64,000 nt of DNA, taken from positions 100,107 through 164,106 of the forward strand of contig NWBM01000003.1 in NCBI GenBank assembly GCA_002633185.1, given 5' to 3'. The position numbers and the translations under genes were made by a program. The notes beneath the pieces were generated by a model. The model was not told the origin of the DNA and ran no database searches. It saw only the letters and a program-made list of their open reading frames with translations. This DNA comes from Lachnospiraceae bacterium Phil5. GTDB lineage: Bacteria > Bacillota > Clostridia > TANB77 > CAG-508. Positions 28,102-37,400 of the stretch are shown here, piece by piece (position 1 is the first letter of the stretch; the number at the start of each line of letters is the position of its first letter).

Positions 28102-29010
28102 TTACACTGCGTTTCTCGGATCGAATTTAGATACTTGACTTAATTCTTGGAATAGTTCTTTTTCTTTGTCATTCATAGTTTTTGGAATTACTATTTTAAC
28201 TTCTGCAACCAAGTCTCCTCTTCCACCTTTTCCATCTTTATATCCCTTGCCTTGAATTCTTAATAATTCGCCACTTTGAGTACCTTTTGGAACAATTACT
28301 GATGCTTCTTCATCAATAGAGCGTAAGCTAGCTTTTGTACCAAGAACAGCCTCCCATGGAGTAATTAGTAAGTTCGAATATAAATCATATCCAATAAGTT
28401 TGAATTCAGGATTATCTTTAATATTTATTTTTATGAATAAATCTCCACTTCTGCCGCCATTTACGCCAGGTTTGCCTTGTCCCATCAATCTTATTTTTTC
28501 ATGATTTTGAATTCCAGCAGGAATTTTTACATCAAAATTTTTCATTCTTCCATTAACTGTTCTTAAAGAAATTTTTTTATCTAAACCGTAAAAAGCATCA
28601 TTTAATGAAACATCAATTTCTGTATCGATATTCTCGCCTTTTATGGGAGTTTTTTCGTTTTTTGATGTTTTAGTTTTTGCTTCCATTTTTTTGTTTTCTG
28701 TAGTTCCGAAAAAAATATTGAAAAAGTCGCTAAATATTGAAGTTTTTTCTCTTGAACTTTCTTCATATTTAGCTTTCTTTTTACCTATATAATTGTTCCA
28801 CATTCTATCATATTTTCTTCTTGAAACACTTTCTGAAAGCACTCTATATGCTTCATTTATATCTTTAAATCTTTCTTCTGCATCTTTATTTCCAACATTT
28901 ACGTCAGGATGATATTTTTTTGCTTGTTCTCTATATGCAACCTTTATTTCATCAACAGTAGCTTTGTTGTTTTCCAATTCTAATATTTTGTAGTAATCTT
29001 TGAATATCAT
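28102..29010 (-). CDS. DnaJ/CbpA-type co-chaperone
   Basis: 302 residues. The J domain (about 1-70) has the HPD motif (YHPDVN). A linker of about 60 residues follows, then DnaJ C-terminal domains I and II (DVSLNDAFYG, DVKIPAGIQ, GDLFIKINI, GTKASLRSID, GDLVAEVKI). There is no Cys-rich zinc finger, so it is a class II/CbpA-like J-protein rather than DnaJ. It stimulates DnaK ATPase. It follows ddl by 54 bases. Confidence 0.9.
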   Translation of the reverse strand: MIFKDYYKILELENNKATVDEIKVAYREQAKKYHPDVNVGNKDAEERFKDINEAYRVLSESVSRRKYDRMWNNYIGKKKAKYEESSREKTSIFSDFFNIFFGTTENKKMEAKTKTSKNEKTPIKGENIDTEIDVSLNDAFYGLDKKISLRTVNGRMKNFDVKIPAGIQNHEKIRLMGQGKPGVNGGRSGDLFIKINIKDNPEFKLIGYDLYSNLLITPWEAVLGTKASLRSIDEEASVIVPKGTQSGELLRIQGKGYKDGKGGRGDLVAEVKIVIPKTMNDKEKELFQELSQVSKFDPRNAV

Positions 29011-29064
29011 TTAACATCCCCCTCGTATTTTTCCACCATCTTTTGGCACATTATAACATATATT

Positions 29065-30123
29065 TTATGCATTTTCAATAAGCTCATCAAGTAATTTTGA
29101 ATAAGGTTTTCCACATTTTTCCCAAAGTTGTGGATACATGCTTATAGAAGTGAAACCTGGCATTGTGTTTATTTCACTTAAATAAACTTTGTTTGTGTTT
29201 TTATCAACAAGAAAATCAATTCTTGCTAAACCTTTACAATCTAGTGCCTCATAGGCTTTTATAGCCATTTTTCTTATTTCATTTGATAATTCTTCATCAA
29301 TTTGCGCTGGGATTATTATTTTTGAAGCGCTATTATGATATTTCGCATTAAAATCATAAAACTCTTCTGCTGGAATTACTTCGCCTACACATGAGCTTTC
29401 AGGCTTGTAGTTTCCTAAAACAGAACACTCTATTTCTCTTGCGTTTATACCTTTTTCAATTAGTATTTTGTTGTCAAATTGAACTGCATTTAAAATTGCG
29501 TTTGGTAGATTTTCTTTTTGAGAAACCTTGGTTATTCCTACAGACGAGCCTGAATTTGATGGCTTTACAAATACAGGAAGACCTAGTTTACTTATTGCTT
29601 TATCGCAGATATTTTCAATGGTTTCGTCATAGTTGAAGTTTAGATTTTCGTCAATATATATGAATTTGTTTGGTTCTGTATTCTCTGCTTTTATAAACAC
29701 AAAATCAGCTTGATTAATTCCAGCTTTTTCAAGAAGCATTTTAGCATAAGCTTTATCCATACAAATGCTCGAACTTAAAACCTTGCAGCCAACATATGGA
29801 ATGTTAAGCAATTCAAGCATTCCCTGAATTGTACCATCTTCTCCATATAAACCATGCAAAACAGGAAAAACAACATCCAATCCTTTTAAAACTTCAAAAG
29901 GATTATCAATTTTTTGTAACTCTGTTAACTGCTCACCAACTTCTATTGTCTCGATTTGTTTTATATCCTTTGTATATAAAAACCAATCTCCATCTTTACT
30001 CATATAAATTGGTGTAATTTCATATTTCTCTTTATTTAAATTTTTAATTACAGAAAGCCCTGAAACTATTGAAACATCATGTTCAGTTGACTTTCCGCCA
30101 AATATAACGCCAAGTTTTTTCAT
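29065..30123 (-). CDS. ddl: D-alanine--D-alanine ligase
   Basis: 352 residues, SD AGGAGGT. Family marks: FGGKSTEHDVSIVSG at the N-terminus, PVLHGLYGEDGTIQG, VKPSNSGSSVGI, and the metal-binding end RIDFLVD...SEINTMPGFTS. It makes D-Ala-D-Ala for the peptidoglycan precursor. The next step is catalysed by MurF, encoded just upstream in the same direction. The 97-base gap to murF is filled by a REP palindrome. Confidence 0.97.
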   Translation of the reverse strand: MKKLGVIFGGKSTEHDVSIVSGLSVIKNLNKEKYEITPIYMSKDGDWFLYTKDIKQIETIEVGEQLTELQKIDNPFEVLKGLDVVFPVLHGLYGEDGTIQGMLELLNIPYVGCKVLSSSICMDKAYAKMLLEKAGINQADFVFIKAENTEPNKFIYIDENLNFNYDETIENICDKAISKLGLPVFVKPSNSGSSVGITKVSQKENLPNAILNAVQFDNKILIEKGINAREIECSVLGNYKPESSCVGEVIPAEEFYDFNAKYHNSASKIIIPAQIDEELSNEIRKMAIKAYEALDCKGLARIDFLVDKNTNKVYLSEINTMPGFTSISMYPQLWEKCGKPYSKLLDELIENA

Positions 30124-30138
30124 AACTTTACCTCCTAG

Positions 30139-30224
30139 GTAGATTTTTCGGGAAGATTTTTTGGGAGATTTTTTGGGACACCTCCAAAAAATCTTCCCGA
30201 AAAATCTTCAAAAAATATCCCTAT
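30139..30224. repeat. REPIN palindrome between ddl and murF (locus R5)
   Basis: GTAG (30139-30142) at one end and CTAT (30221-30224) at the other. Two perfect 24-base inverted arms (30141-30164 and 30184-30207) enclose a centre that holds the core GGGACACCTCC (30175-30185). The arms share the GATTTTTTGG repeats of other copies. The murF TAG stop is in the CTAT end. Confidence 0.9.
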
Positions 30225-31606
30225 TTTAATTTTTCTACTATTTCTGCAAAATGCATACCGTTTGATGCTTTTACTAGAATTGTGTCTTGTGACTTCATTA
30301 TTTCTTTTATTTTAGAAATTGCGTCTTGATTGTTGTCAAACGTGTAAACCTCTGCTAGTTCTTTTTTTGCTTCAGCTGCAATTACTTTTCCCATTTCTCC
30401 TACTGTAATTAGTATATCTATTTTGTTTTTGCGTACTTCTTCTCCAACTTTTTGGTGAAGTGATTCTGAGAATTCTCCTAATTCTAACATATCTCCTAAA
30501 ACTGCTATTTTTCTGCCTTCTGAGGTTTTTGATAAATATTCTATACTTGCTTTCATTGAATCGTAGTTTGCATTGTAGCAGTCATTTATTAGTGTTACTT
30601 CGTTTAGAAGTTTTATTAGTTCCATTCTGCTTTTACTTAGTTCGAAGTTTTTTATGCCTGTAATTGCATCATCAATTTGGACTCCAATTACTGTTGCTAC
30701 TGTTATTGCACATAGTGCATTGTATACAAAATGTATTCCTCCAACTGGAACTTCAATTTCTTTTTCTTCGTTGTTTATTGTTGTTTTAAATTTGCTTGAA
30801 TTTGCTAACAGCTCGATATTTTTAGCCATTACATCACTTTTATTCTCAATTCCATATGTAGCAACCTTTTGTGGGATTGCTTCATTTTCAAACCAGTCGT
30901 GTAACATATCATTATCATTATTGATAATTAAAACTCCATCATCTTGCATTCCATCTAATATTTCTAATTTTGCTTTTCTTATATTTTCTCTTGAGCCCAA
31001 ATTTCCAATGTGAGCTGTTCCAACATTTGTGATTATTGCAACTGTAGGCTTTGCTATTTTTGAAAGAACACTAATTTCGCCTAGATTATTCATTCCCATT
31101 TCAACAACTAATGCTTCGTGATCATCTAAACTTAAAACCGTTAGAGGAACACCAATATGATTATTTAAATTTCCTTGTGTTTTGAACACTTTATATTTCA
31201 TTCCTACAACACTTGCAACAATGTCTTTTGTACTTGTTTTTCCGACACTTCCAGTGATTGCAATTACCGGGATGTTATATAAACTTCTTTTGTATGATGC
31301 AATTTGTTGTAAAGCTTTTATTGTATCTTCTACCAATACAACTGCACATTTATCTTCATATGTTGTTGATAATTCTTTTACTTCATCTTCGTTAATTCCC
31401 TGTAAAATACACACACTTGCGCCCTTTTCTAATGCTTCTTTATATAGAGAATTTCCGTCGAAATTCTCGCCTTTAATTCCTATGTAAACATCACTTTTAT
31501 TTATTGTTCTTGTGTCTTTAGAAAAATTTTTACAGCAAATACTTTCATCTCCAAATACTTTTTTTGCGTTACACTCTCTTATTATATCTTTTAAATATAT
31601 TTCCAT
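30221..31606 (-). CDS. murF: UDP-MurNAc-tripeptide--D-Ala-D-Ala ligase
   Basis: Start ATG 31606 with GGAGGT 8 bases upstream; upstream in-frame codons lack an SD. 461 residues. Mur ligase layout: N-terminal domain (DTRTINKSDVYIGIKG), ATP-binding loop AITGSVGKTSTKD, TQGNLNNHIGVPLT, EMGMNNLGEI, NVGTAHIGNLGS, and C-terminal NDCYNANYDSMKAS. It adds D-Ala-D-Ala to the muropeptide in the cytoplasm. Forms a unit with ddl and the J-protein. Confidence 0.97.
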   Translation of the reverse strand: MEIYLKDIIRECNAKKVFGDESICCKNFSKDTRTINKSDVYIGIKGENFDGNSLYKEALEKGASVCILQGINEDEVKELSTTYEDKCAVVLVEDTIKALQQIASYKRSLYNIPVIAITGSVGKTSTKDIVASVVGMKYKVFKTQGNLNNHIGVPLTVLSLDDHEALVVEMGMNNLGEISVLSKIAKPTVAIITNVGTAHIGNLGSRENIRKAKLEILDGMQDDGVLIINNDNDMLHDWFENEAIPQKVATYGIENKSDVMAKNIELLANSSKFKTTINNEEKEIEVPVGGIHFVYNALCAITVATVIGVQIDDAITGIKNFELSKSRMELIKLLNEVTLINDCYNANYDSMKASIEYLSKTSEGRKIAVLGDMLELGEFSESLHQKVGEEVRKNKIDILITVGEMGKVIAAEAKKELAEVYTFDNNQDAISKIKEIMKSQDTILVKASNGMHFAEIVEKLK

Positions 31607-31643
31607 TATTATTACCTCCACTGTTAATGTATTCACTGCTCAC

Positions 31644-31672
31644 ATTCTATACTACTTTTTTTAATAAATCAA
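31644..31672 (-). promoter_or_regulatory. Probable promoter of murF-ddl
   Basis: TTGATT (31667-31672), 17 bases, TAGAAT (31644-31649). It lies next to the REP pair R6. Confidence 0.6.
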
Positions 31673-31676
31673 GTGA

Positions 31677-31770
31677 GTGGATTTTTTGGGACACCTCCGA
31701 AAAACATCTTGGTTCGAAAAAAGTCAAAAAAAGAAAGATGTTTTTTGGAGGTGTCCCAAAAAATCTCCCA
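31677..31770. repeat. REPIN inverted pair (locus R6)
   Basis: Left arm starts GTGG (31677-31680), core GGGACACCTCC at 31688-31698; right arm core GGAGGTGTCCC at 31747-31757. The 25-base centre contains the GGTTCGAAAAAAGTC block that also borders loci R1 and R8. It lies upstream of murF and downstream of the SASP gene. Confidence 0.9.
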
Positions 31771-31772
31771 AA

Positions 31773-31838
31773 AAAGAGCACAAACTCCCGGTAAATCCAA
31801 AATTTATTTTGAGAATTTCTTCGGAATTTATGCTCTTT
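31773..31838 (-). terminator. Probable terminator of the SASP gene
   Basis: AAAGAGCACAAA (31773-31784) pairs with TTTATGCTCTTT (31827-31838) with one mismatch and a long loop. On the minus strand a run of six Ts follows. It is 46 bases after the SASP stop. Confidence 0.6.
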
Positions 31839-31883
31839 TATTCAACTATATTCAAATTAAACTATAATAAAACCTAACAATAG

Positions 31884-32054
31884 CTACACTTTTCTGTTAG
31901 CTATTTCTATTGCTTTTTTTACAATATTTCCACAGTTTTTTGATGATACATTTTGCCATCCACCGTCTTGTTTTACTTGTTCATATACTCCAAGTTCTTT
32001 TGCTATCTCTACTTTTAGGTCTTCAGACATTAAACCACTGTTTTTTCTAGACAT
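31884..32054 (-). CDS. Alpha/beta-type small acid-soluble spore protein
   Basis: 56 residues from ATG 32054 (SD GGGAGGT). The two SASP signature stretches are visible: DLKVEIAKELGV, containing the EIA germination-protease site, and SSKNCGNIVKKAIEIA. These proteins coat and protect spore DNA. This is the clearest evidence in the window that the organism sporulates. A forespore-type promoter match is upstream. Confidence 0.9.
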   Translation of the reverse strand: MSRKNSGLMSEDLKVEIAKELGVYEQVKQDGGWQNVSSKNCGNIVKKAIEIANRKV

Positions 32055-32079
32055 AACAAACCTCCCTTTAAGCTTTGAA

Positions 32080-32149
32080 AATAGTATTCCGTTGAAGAAA
32101 TTATTCCAACAGAATACTATTATTTTGTGCGGATTTATATTTAATATGC
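32080..32149 (-). promoter_or_regulatory. Putative sigma-G/F promoter and 5' hairpin of the SASP gene
   Basis: On the minus strand GCATA (32145-32149), 17 bases, CAAAATA (32121-32127), close to the forespore sigma-G pattern. The transcript would begin near 32114, in a hairpin whose outer stem is AATAGTATTC (32080-32089) with GAATACTATT (32112-32121), plus an inner GTTG/CAAC. This may stabilise the mRNA. Confidence 0.45.
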
Positions 32150-32167
32150 TTGAAAATTTTGGTGGAA

Positions 32168-32206
32168 ATTTTGGAGGTGTCCCAAAAAATCTCCCAAAAA
32201 CTCTAC
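32168..32206. repeat. Single REP element (locus R7)
   Basis: Core GGAGGTGTCCC at 32173-32183, then AAAAAATCTCCCAAAAACTCTAC, ending CTAC (32203-32206). On the minus strand it begins GTAG 8 bases after the stop of the 317-residue membrane-protein gene. Confidence 0.85.
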
Positions 32207-32214
32207 TCAATAAT

Positions 32215-33168
32215 TTATTGCAAAGGAATTTCCATTGCGTATAGCTTTAATGCGCTATCTAATACTTCTTGTGTTGTTCCAACACTATAATCATAGTTAT
32301 TTAATATTCTAACTGCGCCAAAGTATATTCCTTGAGAAGTGTTTCCATCATCAAAAAATTTGTTAAATGTAATTGTTTCAAATCTAAATCCGTTTGGTTT
32401 TACTATGAAAGTGTCTACAACTTTGCTTGGATTATCTTTTCTGCTTCCTAAGTTTAGTAATACCTCATTATTTTGCGTACCATCTGCTAAAACTATGTAG
32501 TTGCTATCTGACTTGTTTGTTACCTTAATTCTATATGTTTCAGTTTCGTAATCAATTGTCCTATCAAATATTTCTATTTTCATATATTCGTCTTCAACAG
32601 CTATATGAGGCTGATCTTGGCTGATGAATTCTCCAATTGATAATTTCATTTCACCATTTTCTTCTTTTAAAATTAATTTTTCTTCATAATAATAATATCC
32701 TTCAGATGTACCTGTTGCCAAGAAATCATCTAAAATTTTAATTTGATATACATAGATATTATTTACAATTGAATAACTTTGCAAACTGTAAATTTTCTTT
32801 TTACCTTCAAACACATGATTTACATACCCTGTAAACTCTTCTAATGTAGGATAATAAGCTTGTTTACACTCATCTGTTATCAAATTATATGCATTTTCAT
32901 ATTCACCATTGTTACAATAATTGAAATAAGTATCAACTAAATCTTCAATTGGTTTTTGATATTTTTTAGGAACCTCTTTGTCTGTAAGCACTGCAACATG
33001 AGGCTTATAAGAAAATGATGGTTCTGGCAATTTTTTTGGCATATTTTTTAATACATTATTTATTATTAGAATTATCAAAAAAATTATTATACCAATCAAT
33101 ATTCTTTTCTTATTTCTTTTCCAAAATTGAATCGCTTTTACTCTGAAATTTGTATACGTATTCATCAT
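32215..33168 (-). CDS. Membrane-anchored protein, VirB8-like candidate
   Basis: 317 residues: N-terminal cytoplasmic basic stretch, one membrane helix (about 22-42), then an extracytoplasmic part. Residues about 65-165 (DTYFNYCNNGEYENAYNLIT, YPTLEEFTGYV, NNIYVYQIKILDDF) resemble an NTF2-like fold and match the next gene's product. A beta-sandwich-like C-terminal half follows (RIKVTNKSDSNYIVL). Its start overlaps the stop of the upstream gene (ATGA). VirB8 proteins have an anchor plus NTF2-like domain, and the operon is a T4SS, so this is a candidate VirB8; sequence similarity to VirB8 itself is not visible. Confidence 0.6.
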   Translation of the reverse strand: MMNTYTNFRVKAIQFWKRNKKRILIGIIIFLIILIINNVLKNMPKKLPEPSFSYKPHVAVLTDKEVPKKYQKPIEDLVDTYFNYCNNGEYENAYNLITDECKQAYYPTLEEFTGYVNHVFEGKKKIYSLQSYSIVNNIYVYQIKILDDFLATGTSEGYYYYEEKLILKEENGEMKLSIGEFISQDQPHIAVEDEYMKIEIFDRTIDYETETYRIKVTNKSDSNYIVLADGTQNNEVLLNLGSRKDNPSKVVDTFIVKPNGFRFETITFNKFFDDGNTSQGIYFGAVRILNNYDYSVGTTQEVLDSALKLYAMEIPLQ

Positions 33169-33734
33169 TCCTCAGCCTCCTTCACAACTTGGAATGATAC
33201 AACATAATCATTATAATCGTTTTCACGAATTACAACACGTTGTACCTTAGGCTCGTCGCTTGGAGAACTGTTATAATCCAAGATTTTTAATCTAACAACA
33301 TAAATATTATTATATCTATCAATATCATCATATTCTAATGCATATGACTGTGGATAGAAGTTTTCAACATATTTGATAAAATCATCTATAGTTGGAAAAT
33401 AGTTTTGTTTAAATTCACTGTAAAGCAATTTATAAGCTTTTTCATACTCCTTTTCATCTATCAATTTGATGAATTTTCCGCAATAATATTCAATTCTATT
33501 CCCTTCTTTTAGAGTTGCTAAATATGCTTTTATTTCTTCATCTGTTTGTGGAACTTTGTACTCTTTTGTTTTGTTTTTATTATTATTTATAGAATTAGTT
33601 ATAGCTTGTTCTTCTTGTTGTTTTGGCGCAATTACTCTTTTTAGAAATAACACTAAATTTATTATTAACAGAAAAATAATTATAATTATTAAAATTAGAT
33701 ATTTTTGATTTAATTCTATTTTCTTTTTCTTCAT
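33165..33734 (-). CDS. Membrane-anchored NTF2-like protein, paralogue of its neighbour
   Basis: 189 residues with one membrane helix (about 12-32) and an NTF2-like domain (about 75-180: CGKFIKLIDEKEYEKAYKLL, FPTIDDFIKYV, NNIYVVRLKILDY) paralogous to the following gene. SD AAAGGAAG. The pair is translationally coupled. A VirB8-like role in the T4SS is inferred from anchor, fold and context. Confidence 0.6.
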   Translation of the reverse strand: MKKKKIELNQKYLILIIIIIFLLIINLVLFLKRVIAPKQQEEQAITNSINNNKNKTKEYKVPQTDEEIKAYLATLKEGNRIEYYCGKFIKLIDEKEYEKAYKLLYSEFKQNYFPTIDDFIKYVENFYPQSYALEYDDIDRYNNIYVVRLKILDYNSSPSDEPKVQRVVIRENDYNDYVVSFQVVKEAEE

Positions 33735-33767
33735 AACTAATTCTTCCTTTCTAAAATTTTCTTTCGA

Positions 33768-33824
33768 GTTTTTTCGACTTTTTTCGATTCAAGATGTTTT
33801 TTGGAGGTGTCCCAAAAAATCTAC
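33768..33824. repeat. REP element with extended flank (locus R8)
   Basis: AAGATGTTTTTTGG then core (33803-33813) and CTAC at 33821-33824, preceded by the TTTTTTCGACTTTTTTCGA block seen at R1. The TAG stop of the next gene lies in the CTAC. Confidence 0.9.
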
Positions 33825-34384
33825 TGTTCCTCAAACTCTACTACTTTAGCAATCTTATCTGCGAACTTCATTTTTACATTTATTTTTCTGTAATTAACGT
33901 ATGTTACTTCTGCTTTTACAATTGTATATTCTTCATCAAATTCAATTCCTGTGAATTTTGCGGTTTTGTATTCTTCAAAGTTAATTACTTCTTTTGTATT
34001 GTTTGTTTTTTTGCTTAATTTTTTTAATTCTTCTGAATTGTGTATTCCGCATTTTTGAAAACCGGTTTTGTTGTTTAAATATGCGATTTTTAAGTCGTTT
34101 TCTGAGCTATTTATTGAAGAATATGCTACAGGTAATACACCTGTAACATATTCGTTTAAAACATCTATTATATCGGCTTTTGAAATGTTTCCTACATTGT
34201 ATGTTAATAGTTCTGAGTAGTTTTCTATTGAAAAACCATCTTGACTTCCCATATATTCTTCTGCAGTTGGACTTAATATGATATTTTTATTGTCATTATT
34301 CTTATTTAATAGTATGACTGTTGTGCATATTTCTATAATTATTATTAATATTATAATTATTAAAACTGTTTTATTTTTGTTCAC
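33821..34384 (-). CDS. Small membrane-anchored protein of the T4SS operon
   Basis: 187 residues starting at GTG 34384 (SD AAAGGTGGG). One N-terminal membrane helix (about 5-27), and an extracytoplasmic alpha/beta domain without a recognised family. It follows the giant hydrolase gene by 24 bases. Its TAG stop is inside REP R8. Confidence 0.6.
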   Translation of the reverse strand: MNKNKTVLIIIILIIIIEICTTVILLNKNNDNKNIILSPTAEEYMGSQDGFSIENYSELLTYNVGNISKADIIDVLNEYVTGVLPVAYSSINSSENDLKIAYLNNKTGFQKCGIHNSEELKKLSKKTNNTKEVINFEEYKTAKFTGIEFDEEYTIVKAEVTYVNYRKINVKMKFADKIAKVVEFEEQ

Positions 34385-34408
34385 TTAAATCCCACCTTTA
34401 AATTCACA

Positions 34409-37400
34409 TTAATTTGAATATGTTAAATATCCATCCCATGGCCAAGATTTATTTCCAGTGCTTCCATCATCTGATCCCATTCCAACTTCAACAGGGTAAG
34501 GGTGCTCTGCTGTTCCCGTTCCACGTTTATGTGCATATTCATCCATTACGTCTTTACCTCTGTTAGCAATTCCTTCTGTTCTATCCATATCTAGCCACCA
34601 GAATACTTGATGTCCAAATGTCCACGCTGATTCTCCCGTTACATCTCGAGTCATTTTTACTAATGGATCATCTGGTTTTAATATTATATCACAATCATAT
34701 GTTGCACATACCAAAGCCGCTTCCATTGCGCTAGGAGATATATCACTTTCATGAGCTAAAGCATACTCTATTGTGAATGAACCATCATATTGGCCTGGCG
34801 CTGTAGTTTGTTCTTCTATTGTTGTTCCATGATTTCCATAGTTTTGTAATGCTCTGTTTATTAAAACATATCCAACTGCTTCGCCATAAGCCATTGCTGC
34901 CTCATAAGCATCTGTATATGATATACAGTATCCTCTATCAATATCGTATTGCATTTGATTTACCATACCACTAGGATTTGCTTCGTGATTTATAACATAA
35001 GCAAGCAATACAATCTCATCATCAGTAAACTCATAAGGCTGACTTGATGCTTTACGAGGAGCCATATAATCACTAACATTACTTAAAACTCTACCAATAT
35101 CGTTTTTCAAGAATACTTCAATCTTATCAGTACCAGTTCTACCAATTTCATCTTCTGCTTTATATTTTTTACCCTCTACAGCATCTGATGCTGGAATAAT
35201 TCCTCGAATTGTCATAACATAACCATTCATAATTCCTATATCAGGTTGTTCAACTCCATCAAATTTAATTTCAATAGAATCTTCATGAACCTCTAATACT
35301 TCGCAAGCTGCTGGAGCAATTACTTTTAAATGAGGTTTAAATCCTTTAACATTTTCAGACAACGTATTTAGTTGTTCAGAAGCTCTTTTCTTAGCAAGTT
35401 CTTCTTTTTCTTCATCTGTTAATTGAGATTCATCAATTTCTTCCTCTTCTTCAGCTTCTTCATCCAAAGGATATAATACACTTGCAAATGTTAAATCATT
35501 AACACTATTTTGTGGCCAAACTGATGGATTATATCTTGGAATAAACCATTTTAATTGAACATCTAACTGGTCAAATTCTGCTTCTGTGTAGTAACCTAAG
35601 TCTATTAACATTTCTTTTAAATCTCTGTATATATAATCAGCATCTATTGTGTTACAATTTTTTAGAATTGAAAGACCTGTTGCAGCTATAATTTCACCTG
35701 ATGAAGTTACATTGTCAAAGCTTAGCTGTTCTCTTCTACTTGCAACTTTCATATATTCCCATAGTCCATTTATTCTCTCTACACTATCTTGAACATCTGT
35801 ATATGTTTTCCCTTTTTCAGTTGGAGATACATACTTATAATCATCTGATGCAATGAAAACATAATGGCTTTTTTTAGGAACATATTCACCTTTTTCATTA
35901 GTATTACCTCCGCTTTCCCAAATAAGCTGTGCTGGAGTTTCTGGATTTTTATTATAATTTATTTGTTGTGTATTATTATCTAATAATTGTGTTGTAGCAT
36001 TAATTATTTTTCCTTCAGATACAGTAACCAAAATTGCTGTTCCAGGTTCTGCATTTTCAAGCTGTTGTTGCCAAAATACACTTCTTGCTGTTTCTGCACT
36101 TCCATCAAATTTATAATAATATCCTTGAGTAAATATCTTTTTAGTTGTTCTGTAGCCATCTCCGGCTGTATAACTTGCTTTTACTCCTGCGTTTGCTAAT
36201 ATTTTACCATTTATAGATTCATTGAATTTATTCAATACTGTTTCTTTTTCGTTTTCATCCTCAACTAATACTCCATCTTTTGTTATTATATCTCCTTTTA
36301 CTATATATGGAGATCCACTTTGTGTATTATATTCATAATTTTTTTGAGGATAAAGAATTGCATCCACTTGTAGTCCATCAAACTCTTCTCCTGTATAGCT
36401 CATTTTTATAGGTTCTGACGTTTTTTCATATTCAAAAAGAATGTCTTTGAACCAGTGTTTTGTTACAGTGTCAATATATGGACTTGAATATTCAACATCT
36501 GGATTATTCATATCTACTCCACCTGCAAGTGTAAACACAATATACTGTATTGTCTCCCATGTAATTCCATCTCCAATTTCTTTTAAAATCTGATTCATAG
36601 TCTCAATAAATGGAACTTCATATGACTCTGAGATATTGGATACATTTTGGTAGTCTTCATTTAATTGGTTAAATAATTCATAATATTTTGCAATAGCTGC
36701 ATCTGTATTTCCGCTTTTCCAATAATTTATCATTTCATCATACATATTCGAATAATATTTATATTGACTACTTTCTTGTCTCCAATTTCCTTGCATTTTA
36801 GGGAAATGCCAACTATATCCATCATACTGTCCACTTACTGTTAATAATGCTAAAAACCAATCGATTTCTTTTAATGTTACCCTATAACCTTCCTGCATGT
36901 CATTATCGCTTACAATTCTACTAAGGAATATTGAAATTTGAGCCTCACTGTTATAGTAACTTCCCAAACCTCTTACTGTAATAAAGCTTCTAGTAAGTGT
37001 TTGACCACTTCCAGTATTATACTGAATTGTATATTTTTTATTTAATGCTTTAGGTACTAACTGTATTGTAGAACATGGTATATCCTCTTCATTGTTATAT
37101 CCTTTTGAAGTAAAAAATTGTTCAAATAGCTCATAATTGTTGTCTTGCTGATTACAAGAAAAACCATTAATTTGACTTGTCCTAATACTTCGATATTCAG
37201 AAGTATATTCTCCATCATTATTAACCATTGTTTCCCCACCAGTAATCCTGCTTCCTAATTTACCTGTATTATAATCTATCTCTCCACTTTGATCTATTTC
37301 GTTAACTGCACATACATATGCACCGCTATCTAAATTATAACCATTAAAACCATCGACCACAAAATCGTCATTTACAGATGAGTTTACGGAGTACCTAAGT

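Noticed and set aside
31673-31877. Several short frames that begin MFFGGVPKN
   Set aside because: This peptide is the REP itself read from its internal ATG. It recurs at several loci, with no SD before it.
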